Positions 1-7,449 of a stretch of DNA of 64,000 nucleotides are shown piece by piece. The stretch comes from an uncultured Pseudomonadota bacterium (lineage in GTDB: Bacteria > Myxococcota_A > UBA796 > JAFGLY01): NCBI GenBank assembly GCA_937912125.1, contig CALDOK010000002.1, positions 47,649 to 111,648 on the forward strand, in the 5' to 3' direction. Position numbers and translations under genes: made by a program. The notes beneath the pieces were generated by a model. It worked only from the letters and a program-made list of their open reading frames with translations, was not told the origin of the DNA and searched no databases. Positions within the stretch are counted from its first letter, which is position 1. The number at the start of each line of letters is the position of its first letter.

Positions 1-634
1 GCCCCAGCAGGGTGAAGCTGTTGGAGTTGAAGATCTGCCCAGGTCCAGGCTGCTGACCCGGGCGGACCAATTCGTCGCCGGTGGAGAGGATGGCCACCCG
101 CGGTCGCTGCACCACCTGGACGTGGCCCACGCCCAGCGAGGCCAGCAGCCCCAGGTTCGCCGCGTTGACAAGTGCGCCGGCGGGCAACACCTGCTGGCCC
201 GGGCGGATGTCCTCACCCGCGCGACGTACGAAGCCGCCCGGGGCTGCGCCCACGAGGATGTCCACCTGCTCGCCGCCATCGGTGGGTGCGACGACCCGGG
301 TGTCCTCCACGCGCACCACCGCGTCCGCGCCGGCGACGGGCATGGGGGCGCCGGTCATGATGCGCACGGCATGGCCGGGGCCCAGCGGCCCGGCGGGAGG
401 ATCCCCAGCGAAGGTGGTGGTCGCCACGCTGAGCCGAACGGGCGGCTGGCCCAGGTCGGCGGACCGCACCGCGAAGCCGTCCATCGCGCTGTTGTCCAGG
501 GGAGGCACGCTCAGGTCCGAGAACATCGGCTCGGCCAGGATGCGGCCGTGGGCCTCCGCGAGGGGGAGCGTGCGCGCGGGCTTGCGGGGCACGCCGCGTG
601 TCAGCTTGGCGATGGCCTGGTCGACGTCCATCAT
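1..634 (-). CDS. moeA: Molybdopterin molybdenumtransferase MoeA (3' end outside window)
   Basis: Minus-strand frame open from an ATG ATG pair at 634/631 to the window edge, giving about 211 N-terminal residues of a protein that is normally about 400. Family hallmarks are visible: PPLDNSAMDGFAV (MoeA N-terminal signature), IMTGAPMP, and AILSTGDELVRPGQ at the start of the molybdopterin-binding domain. MoeA inserts molybdate into adenylylated molybdopterin in the cytoplasm. The gene lies 16 bases downstream of the lytic transglycosylase stop codon on the same strand, so co-transcription is likely, with only a weak AGGA ribosome site. The function is confident; the C-terminal domain cannot be seen. 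Confidence 0.92.
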   Translation of the reverse strand, partial: MMDVDQAIAKLTRGVPRKPARTLPLAEAHGRILAEPMFSDLSVPPLDNSAMDGFAVRSADLGQPPVRLSVATTTFAGDPPAGPLGPGHAVRIMTGAPMPVAGADAVVRVEDTRVVAPTDGGEQVDILVGAAPGGFVRRAGEDIRPGQQVLPAGALVNAANLGLLASLGVGHVQVVQRPRVAILSTGDELVRPGQQPGPGQIFNSNSFTLLG

Positions 635-650
635 TGCGCGTCCTGCGGGG

Positions 651-2483
651 TCAGCGCTGAATGCGCAGCTGCTGGCCCGGGTAGATTGTGCTCGAGCCCA
701 GGCTGTTCCATGTCTGGAGGTCGGACACGGCGCAGCCGTAGCGGCGGGCGATGCCCCCGAGGGTGTCGCCCTTCTGGACCGTGTAGGAGGTCCAGCCCGA
801 GGTGTTGGGGCGGACCTGGATGACCTGCCCGACCTTGATCTTGGAGGGGTCGCCGATGTTGTTGTCGCGCTGCAGCTGGGCGGAGCTGACGCCGAACTGG
901 GAGGCGATGCCCCCGAGGGTGTCGCCCTTCTTGATGGTGTATTGCACCGCGGCGGCACCTGCGGGTGTGCCGCCGCCCACCCGCAGCCGTTGGCCCGCTT
1001 GGATGCGGTCGGGGTCGCTCAGGTCGTTCCAGGCCATCAGATCCTGCACCGTGGCCCCGTAGCGGGCGGCGATGCTCGCCAGGTTCTCGCCCGCCCGCAC
1101 GGTGTGCAGGGTGGTGGGGCCCGCTGGGGCTGGGGTCGCAGCAGCGGTGGGCGTGGCGGTCGAGGCGGCGCTGCTGGTGGCGCCGCCCGTCGCGCCCGGG
1201 ACCGGGATGACCAGCTCCGTGCCCACGTAGATGCGGTTGCGGTTGACGATCTTGTTCATGCGCACGATGGCGTCGACGCTCACCCCGTAGTGGGTGGCGA
1301 TGGAGCCCAGGCTCTCGCCGCGGGCCACCGTGTGGCGCATGAAGGAGACGCGCTCGGAGGGGGGGATGGCCTGGACGCAGGCGTCGAATACCTGGCCGCT
1401 GCCCGCGGGCACGTGGACCGCGTAGTGATCCGGCTCGGGGGGCAGGGCCCAGCGGCGAAGGGAGGGGTTGAGCTCGAGGAACTCGGCCTCGCCCAGCTGC
1501 GCGCAGCCCGCCATGGCGTCCACCGAGGTGGAGTGGGGGACCTGGACGGTGTCGTAGGCCATGGCCGGCTGGTACTCGATGCCCGTGAACCCGTAGCGCT
1601 CCGGGTGGTGGCCGATGATGGCCGCCGCGAGGAGCTTGGGCACGTAGTTGCAGGTCTCGCGGGCCAGGTAGCCCGGCTGGGCGACGGACCAGTAGTCTTC
1701 GCCTCCGGACTTGCGGATGGCGCCCCGCACGCGCCCGGGTCCGGCGTTGTAGGAGGCTGCCGCCAGGTACCAGTCGCCGAACATCTCGTGAAGATCCCGC
1801 AGGTGGTCGAGGGCCGCCCGGGTGGCCAGCTCAGGGTCCCGACGCTCGTCGACCCACCACTCCACCCGCAGGCTGTAGGCTCGGGCGGTGGGGGCCATGA
1901 ACTGCCACAGGCCCACCGCCGAGGCCTTGCTGTAGGCCTGGGTGCTGAAGCCGCTCTCGATCATGGCCAGGTAGAACAGATCCTGGGGCATCCCCCGGGC
2001 GCTTAGCTCGGCCTCGATCATGGGCCGGAAGCGGGTGGAGCGCTCCAGGTAGCGGGCGTAGTACTTGCGCCCGGAGCCAAGGAAGTAGCGCATCCACAGC
2101 TCGACCTCGTCATTGACCACCAGGGGCAGGTCGAACTCTTCGGGGTCGATCCGGTCGAGGAAGAGGGGGTCCTCGGTGAGGTAGGCCAGGGGGTCGCGGT
2201 ACCAGTCCATGGCCTCTTCGAGGCCGCGGCCTTCGACCACCTCGAGGAAGTCCAGCTCCGCGCTGCGCTCGGCGGCCAGCTCGCCACTGGCCTGGACCAC
2301 GTCTTCGCTGGGCGGCTGACCGTCCATGGCGTCTTCGATATAGTCCCAGAGCGAACCCTCGCCGGCCAAGGCGGCGGGCTCGTCCCAGCTGGAGGCCACG
2401 GGGGCGTCGGGCTCGGCGTGGACCGGGACCGTGGCGCATGAGGCGAGCAGCAGCAGGGCCGCGGCAGCGGGCATGGGGGACAT
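651..2483 (-). CDS. mltD: Membrane-bound lytic murein transglycosylase D-like lipoprotein with four LysM repeats
   Basis: 610 residues. An N-terminal lipoprotein signal has lipobox LASC with Cys16, so the protein is probably anchored to the outer membrane. A GH23/SLT domain spans about 160-290: LAMIESGFS carries the catalytic Glu176, followed by AVGLWQFMAPTA and SYNAGPGRVRGA. Four LysM modules follow at about 383-427, 460-502, 515-557 and 567-609, each starting with a (H/Y)TV-like strand and a G(E/D)(S/N/T)L turn. The enzyme cleaves peptidoglycan glycan strands to 1,6-anhydro ends, and LysM binds GlcNAc. The first LysM pair is separated by a Ser/Ala/Thr/Pro linker. The start is chosen for the signal peptide; no clear ribosome site is seen, and the Met at residue 4 is an alternative. 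It is divergent from the regulator at 2573. Confidence 0.93.
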   Translation of the reverse strand: MSPMPAAAALLLLASCATVPVHAEPDAPVASSWDEPAALAGEGSLWDYIEDAMDGQPPSEDVVQASGELAAERSAELDFLEVVEGRGLEEAMDWYRDPLAYLTEDPLFLDRIDPEEFDLPLVVNDEVELWMRYFLGSGRKYYARYLERSTRFRPMIEAELSARGMPQDLFYLAMIESGFSTQAYSKASAVGLWQFMAPTARAYSLRVEWWVDERRDPELATRAALDHLRDLHEMFGDWYLAAASYNAGPGRVRGAIRKSGGEDYWSVAQPGYLARETCNYVPKLLAAAIIGHHPERYGFTGIEYQPAMAYDTVQVPHSTSVDAMAGCAQLGEAEFLELNPSLRRWALPPEPDHYAVHVPAGSGQVFDACVQAIPPSERVSFMRHTVARGESLGSIATHYGVSVDAIVRMNKIVNRNRIYVGTELVIPVPGATGGATSSAASTATPTAAATPAPAGPTTLHTVRAGENLASIAARYGATVQDLMAWNDLSDPDRIQAGQRLRVGGGTPAGAAAVQYTIKKGDTLGGIASQFGVSSAQLQRDNNIGDPSKIKVGQVIQVRPNTSGWTSYTVQKGDTLGGIARRYGCAVSDLQTWNSLGSSTIYPGQQLRIQR

Positions 2484-2572
2484 GTCGGCCTGCGTGTGAC
2501 GCGGAGGGAGGGCGAAGATAGCATCACCGCCCCCCGCGAGCGAGCGCAGGGTGGCTTTCCGGGAGGAGCGTC

Positions 2573-3820
2573 TTGGCCCAGATCGTCATCGCCACTCTGG
2601 ACGAGACCCTGCGCGAGGGGCTGTCCACACAGCTCCTCGAGGGTGGTCATGCGGTGGGCTCGGTCTCCACCTGGCCCCGGCTGGTCGAAGCCTTGGCCCA
2701 GCGGGACACGCGGCTGGTGCTGCTGGATGTGCAGTCGGAGCCCCTGACGCTCTCGGGCAAGGCCGGCGAGGTGTTGCTCGGGCTGGCGGCCACCCTGCCC
2801 ACCAACCCTCAGGTGCGCGCGGTGCGCGGCAGCCTCGAGCCCCTCGAAGAGCTGGCTCTGCAACGCCACACCCTGACCTCGCTGGCTCGGCGCCTGGCGG
2901 GGCCGGCGGTGCCCAAGGACGAGCTGCGTCTGCTGCAGCTGCTCGGTGTAGGCCCGCGCCCCCTGGGTGCCCTGGCCAAGCTGGCCCGCTCGCCCCTGCC
3001 TGTCTGCTTGCTGGGTGAGCGCGGCACCGGCAAGATGCGCGTGGCGCAGGCCATCCATCGCCTGGGCGGTGGCGGGTCCTTCATCACCCTCAAGACGCCT
3101 GGCGCCCGCAGCACCCTCGAGGGTGACGCCGCGGTGGCGGACTCGGGCGCCGGTCGAGGCACCCTGTACCTGCCACTGCAGGACGGCTGGCCCCTCGAGC
3201 AGGTGCTGGACGTCTGCCGCAGGGCTGGGCGCCAGGGCTGGCGCGTGGTCGCGGGCACCCGCCAGCCGCTGCCCAAGGGCGTCGGGCAGTGGGCGTTGCT
3301 GCGGCTTCGTCCCCTGCGCGAGCGCCCTGACGAGCTGCACAAGCTCACGCTCTACTACATCGACCTGCACCGCAAGGCCCTGGGCCTGCCCCGCCGTCGC
3401 CTGGGCAAGGGCACCTGGGCGCTGGTGGAGAGCTACCGCTGGCCCCGCAACGCCAGGGAGCTCGAGACCTTCGTGGTGTCCATGCTGAGCGTGGTGGATC
3501 GCGCGCTGATCCTGCCGCGGCACCTGCCCGCCGAGCTTCGCCGGCTGGTGGCGCCCAGCACCGACGCCGCGGCGGTGGGGGCCGCAGCGGCCTTCGAGGA
3601 CCTGGTGGACGCGCCCATTCGGCGGGTGGTGGATCTCTACGAGCCCGGGGGCGATCTGACCCTGCATCGGCTGGTGCTGGACGGGGCCGAGCGCCCCCTG
3701 CTGAGGGCCGTGCTGGCGCGCACCGGCGGCAACCGCAAGTCCGCCGCCGCCCTGCTGGGCATGAGCCGCAACACCCTCAAGGCCCACGAGGAGCGCCTGC
3801 TTCGTGGCGGAACGGGATAG
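2573..3820 (+). CDS. Degenerate NtrC-family transcriptional regulator (receiver-like + AAA-like + Fis HTH)
   Basis: 415 residues with a TTG start 4 bases after a strong GGGAGGAG site at 2561-2568. The N-terminal ~110 residues resemble a receiver fold (IVIATLDETLREGLSTQLLEGG, LVLLDVQSEP), but only one Asp (LLDV) looks like a phospho-acceptor. Next is an AAA-type region with an intact P-loop GERGTGK near 147 and an NtrC-like lid segment RWPRNARELETFV. I cannot find the sigma-54 contact loop GAFTGA or a Walker B acidic pair. The C-terminus is a clear Fis-type helix-turn-helix: GGNRKSAAALLGMSRNTLKAH. It probably binds DNA but may not activate sigma-54 RNA polymerase. Nine bases separate it from holB, so the two are probably co-transcribed. 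Confidence 0.72.
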   Translation: MAQIVIATLDETLREGLSTQLLEGGHAVGSVSTWPRLVEALAQRDTRLVLLDVQSEPLTLSGKAGEVLLGLAATLPTNPQVRAVRGSLEPLEELALQRHTLTSLARRLAGPAVPKDELRLLQLLGVGPRPLGALAKLARSPLPVCLLGERGTGKMRVAQAIHRLGGGGSFITLKTPGARSTLEGDAAVADSGAGRGTLYLPLQDGWPLEQVLDVCRRAGRQGWRVVAGTRQPLPKGVGQWALLRLRPLRERPDELHKLTLYYIDLHRKALGLPRRRLGKGTWALVESYRWPRNARELETFVVSMLSVVDRALILPRHLPAELRRLVAPSTDAAAVGAAAAFEDLVDAPIRRVVDLYEPGGDLTLHRLVLDGAERPLLRAVLARTGGNRKSAAALLGMSRNTLKAHEERLLRGGTG

Positions 3821-3829
3821 CGGTCGACC

Positions 3830-4882
3830 ATGAGCGAGCTGAACGACCGTCCGAGCATCGCGCCGGGCACCGATGACATCCTGGGCCAGCAGCAAGCCTG
3901 CCGGCAGCTCTGGGCCGCGGTGCGCAGCGATCGCCTGCACCACTGCTACCTCTTCGAGGGCCGCCAGGGCGTCGGCAAGGCCACCGTGGCCCTGCGCCTG
4001 GCCATGGCCGCCAACTGCGAGGGTCCCCCGGGTGGGCCACTTCCCTGTGGGGCCTGCCGGCCCTGTCGCAGCATCGCAGCCGGTCAGCACCCCGACGTCA
4101 TCGAGCTCACGCCAGCGCCCGGCAAGGCCTCCGGCACCATCACTGTGGACCAGGTCCGCGAGGTCCTCCGCCAGCTGGCTCTGCATCGCCACAGCGCGCG
4201 CCGGCGCTTCATCATCGTGGATCCGGTGGATCTGGTGCGGGTCGAGGCCATCAACGCGATGCTCAAGACCCTCGAGGAGCCGCCCGAAGCTACGGGCTGG
4301 ATCCTGGTCACCTCCCGCGTGGCGAGCCTGCTCCCCACGGTCATCTCGCGGTCCCTGCGGGTCCGCTTCCGCTCGGTGCCCCCCGCCGATCTGGCGCCCT
4401 GGCTGGCTCGGCGCGGCTTGGCCGAGCCCGAACGCTTGGCCAGGCTGTCCCTGGGGTCTCCCGGGTTGGCCATCGAGCTCGGCGGCGGCCGGCTCGAGTC
4501 CTTGGCCCAAGCTCGCGACGCCCTGGTCGAGGCCCTCTCCCAGGGGCCCGGGGGGTTGTTCGCCTACTGCGAGAAGCTCAGCGCCTCTCCGCGCACCGCC
4601 TGGGAGCCCAAGGTGGGGCTCTGCCTGGACGTGCTGGAGCTGCTGCTGCGCGACGCGGTGTGCTGCGCGGCGGGCCAGCCCGAGCGGGTGCTGGACAGCG
4701 CGCAGGGCGCACTGGCCGGTGACTGGGCAGAGCGGCTCTGGCCCAGCGGCATCGAGCGCATGGAGCGATCCCTCGAAGACGCCAGGCAGCGGCTGCTGCT
4801 GAACGTGCCCCCCAGGCTGGTGCTCGAAGCACTGCTCAGCGGGTTGGTCGTCGAGCTGGGACGCCCGAAGGCGAGCACCTAG
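3830..4882 (+). CDS. holB: DNA polymerase III delta' subunit
   Basis: 350 residues. A clamp-loader AAA+ domain opens with DDILGQQQA and P-loop GRQGVGK at 44-50. Cysteines 63, 73, 76 and 79 form the clamp-loader zinc site (CGACRPC). NAMLKTLEEPPEATGWILVT and the SRS sensor/arginine region follow, and a less conserved helical C-terminus matches delta'. It is part of the clamp loader that places the beta sliding clamp on DNA. The length is typical. The assignment over DnaX (gamma/tau) rests on the short length and lack of domains III-V. The stop codon overlaps the convergent small gene by 4 bases. Confidence 0.88.
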   Translation: MSELNDRPSIAPGTDDILGQQQACRQLWAAVRSDRLHHCYLFEGRQGVGKATVALRLAMAANCEGPPGGPLPCGACRPCRSIAAGQHPDVIELTPAPGKASGTITVDQVREVLRQLALHRHSARRRFIIVDPVDLVRVEAINAMLKTLEEPPEATGWILVTSRVASLLPTVISRSLRVRFRSVPPADLAPWLARRGLAEPERLARLSLGSPGLAIELGGGRLESLAQARDALVEALSQGPGGLFAYCEKLSASPRTAWEPKVGLCLDVLELLLRDAVCCAAGQPERVLDSAQGALAGDWAERLWPSGIERMERSLEDARQRLLLNVPPRLVLEALLSGLVVELGRPKAST

Positions 4883-5058
4883 TCTTTCTGAACCTTGGCC
4901 GGAGAGACCTGCGCCGGAGCGTTGGCGTCGGCCTCTGGCGTGTGGATCGGAAAGACCGGAGTGGTGCCGTTTGCCTGACGCGCATTCTTGGCCTTACGAC
5001 CAGCCTTGGCGTGACGGAGCTTGCGGCGGTACTCGGTAACCTTGGTATTGGAAGCCAT
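4879..5058 (-). CDS. Small basic conserved-looking protein (59 aa)
   Basis: 59 residues from ATG 5058, preceded by TGGAGAC at suitable spacing; the frame extends upstream to 5142 but the extension looks untranslated. The N-terminal half is strongly basic (TKVTEYRRKLRHAKAGRKAKN), followed by NGTTPVFPIHTPEAD and an Ala/Pro tail. It resembles small Lys/Arg-rich proteins seen in myxobacteria and related groups that carry a similar H-x-x-A-G-R-K-x-K-N ... NGTT pattern. That is recollection, not a search. RNA or ribosome binding is plausible from charge alone. It overlaps the end of holB tail-to-tail by 4 bases, with no room for a separate terminator. The function is unknown. Confidence 0.7.
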   Translation of the reverse strand: MASNTKVTEYRRKLRHAKAGRKAKNARQANGTTPVFPIHTPEADANAPAQVSPAKVQKD

Positions 5059-5197
5059 GTCGGTCTCCAGGCAGATCGTTGGCGCCTCAAGGACCTGGGG
5101 CGCGCGGCCCGCGTAAGTACTGTCCCCCGGGTATGCTGTCAAGCGCTGGGCTCACCTCCGGCTCCCGTGCGCCCGTCTCTTCGCTGATCACCGCCCC

Positions 5198-5857
5198 TTG
5201 CCCCGGACCGCCGCTGTGGCCAGATTCGGGGCACAGCCGTCTCCGGAGACCATCCTGGACCCAGCCCTCCCCAGCCCCCCGCCGAGCCGTGATCAGGTCC
5301 AGGCGCTGCTCGATGAGCTCGAAGCCCACCGGGAGCACGCCCACACCCTCGCGGTGCACGACGCGCTCTACGGGCTCCGCGTGGCGCTGGACGATGGTGG
5401 TGGGCAACCCGGTGTGGCTGCGGCTTTGAGCGGCCTGGCGCAGGCGGCAGCCCTGGAGCACCCCTTGCGCGCCCGCTTGCTGGCGCTCACGGGGCAGCGC
5501 CTGACGGTCCAGCAGCGCAGCCTCGAGGCCATCCTGGCCGATCAGCCCGGGGTGCCCCTGCGCGAAGACCCCCTCGAGGCGCTCGAGCTGCACCTGCGCC
5601 AGCGCCGGGAGCTGGTGGTGCTGCTCGAGCAGCGCCAGGAAGAGCTCGTCCGCAACCTGCAGCGCACCAGCCGCCTGTTGGACCTGACAGCGGGGGCGGC
5701 GGTGGTGCTGTTCCTGTTCTGCGGGCTGGGCTGGGCGATAGCGATGGACTGGCTCTCGGTGGTCGATGAGCCCATGATCGAGGACGCCCAGGACGAAGAA
5801 GAGCAGGAACCCCCGGCCGGCGCCAGGGGTCGGAACCACAGGAGCGAGTCACCATGA
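5198..5857 (+). CDS. Single-pass membrane protein of unknown function
   Basis: 219 residues from TTG 5198; GTG 5216 is an in-frame alternative and neither has a good ribosome site, so the start is uncertain. A helical, Leu/Glu/Arg-rich cytoplasmic region (about 25-165, probable coiled coil) is followed by one hydrophobic span (LTAGAAVVLFLFCGLGWAI) and a short acidic tail (EDAQDEEEQE). I do not recognise a family. Its stop overlaps the ATG of the M50 protease gene in an ATGA arrangement, which suggests translational coupling. The protein could be a partner or substrate of that intramembrane protease; this is inference from position only. Confidence 0.6.
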   Translation: MPRTAAVARFGAQPSPETILDPALPSPPPSRDQVQALLDELEAHREHAHTLAVHDALYGLRVALDDGGGQPGVAAALSGLAQAAALEHPLRARLLALTGQRLTVQQRSLEAILADQPGVPLREDPLEALELHLRQRRELVVLLEQRQEELVRNLQRTSRLLDLTAGAAVVLFLFCGLGWAIAMDWLSVVDEPMIEDAQDEEEQEPPAGARGRNHRSESP

Positions 5858-6552
5858 AGAGTCTGCACTTCCGTTTTCTGCGCTTCCCCATCGAGGTCCA
5901 CCCCATCGCATGGATCGTGCTGGGCTTCATCCTGCTGAGCCGCGCCTCCGGGGGGCCCTCGGCGCTGCTGGGCGGGGTGGTGCTGGCGGTGGTGCTCTTC
6001 GTCTCCATCCTGGTGCACGAGCTGGGGCATGGCCTGGTGGCCCGCGGCTTCCACCTGGGTCCCGTCCAGATCACCATCCATGGCTTCGGTGGGCTCACCA
6101 CCCATCGCCGCAGCCCCAGCCCGGGTCGCTCCATGCTCGTCACGGCCGCCGGTCCCGCCGCGGGGTTGCTGCTGGGGGGGGTGTCGCTGGCCATCTACCT
6201 GCCCCTGGTGCTCGCGGGCTTCACCGAGGGGCTCTCCTCCACCAGCCCCATGGGGCTGCTGGTGGAGCTGCTGGACAAGCTGGTGTGGGTCAACATCTTC
6301 TGGAGCTTGTTCAACCTGCTGCCGATGGCCCCGCTGGACGGGGGTCAGCTGCTGGATGCAGGGCTGGTGCTGCTGGGCGTGAAGCCCATCGCAGCCCACA
6401 AGGCGGTGGCCGTCATCTCCATCGGCCTGGCCGTGCTGGTGGCCATCGGAGCCATCTACTCGGGCTGGTGGTTCATGATCTTCGTCGCCTTCCTGGTGCT
6501 GCAGCGCAACCTGCCAGCCCTGGGCGTCAGCCTGGGCGGACGAAGGCTCTGA
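5854..6552 (+). CDS. Site-2 protease family (M50) zinc metalloprotease
   Basis: 232 residues, mostly hydrophobic with about five or six membrane spans. The zinc ligands HELGH lie at residues 55-59 inside a membrane helix, and the third ligand Asp162 is in NLLPMAPLDGG, the usual second motif of M50 proteases. The short form without PDZ or CBS domains matches the compact, SpoIVFB-like branch. Such enzymes cut membrane-embedded substrates, often anti-sigma factors or regulators. The gene is translationally coupled to the single-pass membrane protein upstream, which is an obvious candidate substrate or adaptor, though there is no direct evidence. Confidence 0.87.
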   Translation: MKSLHFRFLRFPIEVHPIAWIVLGFILLSRASGGPSALLGGVVLAVVLFVSILVHELGHGLVARGFHLGPVQITIHGFGGLTTHRRSPSPGRSMLVTAAGPAAGLLLGGVSLAIYLPLVLAGFTEGLSSTSPMGLLVELLDKLVWVNIFWSLFNLLPMAPLDGGQLLDAGLVLLGVKPIAAHKAVAVISIGLAVLVAIGAIYSGWWFMIFVAFLVLQRNLPALGVSLGGRRL

Positions 6553-6594
6553 AGGCGCTGCGTCTTGCGCGCGGCGGCCCTGTGGAGGCAGCGC

Positions 6595-7449
6595 TCAGGG
6601 CGCCCAGGAGCGCAGATCGGTGATGGGCTCGGGCTGGGGGGCCGTGGTGTCCGGAGGCGGCTGGGGGGTGAGGCGGTCGCTGCGCTCGCCCACCGGATCC
6701 CACTCGAACTCGCCCTCGGCCGCGCGCCGGTGCTCGCGGTAGAGCACCTCGCCGATGGCCGAGAAGCCCGTGAAGACCCACCCCTGGTCCTCGCCCGGCT
6801 CGAGGGGGCACCAGCTGCGTCCCAGATCGGGGCGGTAGAAGTGGAAGCGGGGCTGGGGGTAGGCCGCCATCTTCTCTGGCCAGTAGGAGATGACCCCCAG
6901 ATCGGTGGCGTTGGACCAGGCGAAGCCGTGGGCCAGGGTGGCGATCTCCTGGGCCACCCCCGTCTGGACATCGTAGATCGTGATGTCCAGGAGGTCGCCG
7001 GACATGGTGCCCAGGGCGAGGTAGCGCCCAGATCGTGACCAGCGAGGGGACCACCATGCCTCGTCCGGGTAGCCGGGGAAGGGCAGGGTGGCTTGGGCCC
7101 GGCCCTCGACGTCGATGAGCTCGAGCTCGTGGCCTGCCTCGCCATGGTCGCGCACCATCACCGCGCGCAGCCCGTCGTGGGTGGCCCAGCCCTGCCCGAG
7201 CTGCTCAGCCAGGGGGCCCAGCCGCCGATAGACGTCTGGAGGCGGAACGCGGATGCCCTCGGTGGTGGGGGTGGTGGACTCGGCGATCAGGCGGGCGCCC
7301 ACTCCGGGGGCCTTCTCGCCCAGGGCCTCGGCCTGCGCGTAGCTCGGCAGATCCGCGGCCGTAGGCAGGGGTCGCTCGATGACTTCGGGCGCCGGTGGGG
7401 GCGGCTCGCCGCCGCAGGCCAGGAACAGGGAGAGCAGGGTAGCGCTCAC
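6595..7449 (-). CDS. Lipoprotein with beta-propeller-like repeats, function unknown
   Basis: 284 residues from GTG 7449, preceded by AAGGAGGG. A very short lipoprotein signal ends at LFLAC (Cys12). The body has strands resembling TolB/WD40-like blades, for example RWSRSGRYLALG, LDITIYDVQTG and TDLGVISYWPEK, and ends in a Pro/Thr/Gln-rich tail. No catalytic motif was recognised. The GTG overlaps the stop of the SGNH hydrolase gene (GTGA), so the two are translationally coupled and probably act together in the envelope. It faces the M50 gene tail-to-tail across a 42-base gap. Confidence 0.7.
   Translation of the reverse strand: MSATLLSLFLACGGEPPPPAPEVIERPLPTAADLPSYAQAEALGEKAPGVGARLIAESTTPTTEGIRVPPPDVYRRLGPLAEQLGQGWATHDGLRAVMVRDHGEAGHELELIDVEGRAQATLPFPGYPDEAWWSPRWSRSGRYLALGTMSGDLLDITIYDVQTGVAQEIATLAHGFAWSNATDLGVISYWPEKMAAYPQPRFHFYRPDLGRSWCPLEPGEDQGWVFTGFSAIGEVLYREHRRAAEGEFEWDPVGERSDRLTPQPPPDTTAPQPEPITDLRSWAP

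Noticed and set aside
81..2006. Long open plus-strand frame (641 codons)
   Set aside because: It is antisense to moeA and the LysM transglycosylase, has no ribosome site and a composition typical of GC-rich shadow frames.
6555..6594. GCGCTGC / GCAGCGC inverted repeat between convergent genes
   Set aside because: Seven-bp arms with a 26-base loop and no T-run; too weak to call a terminator.
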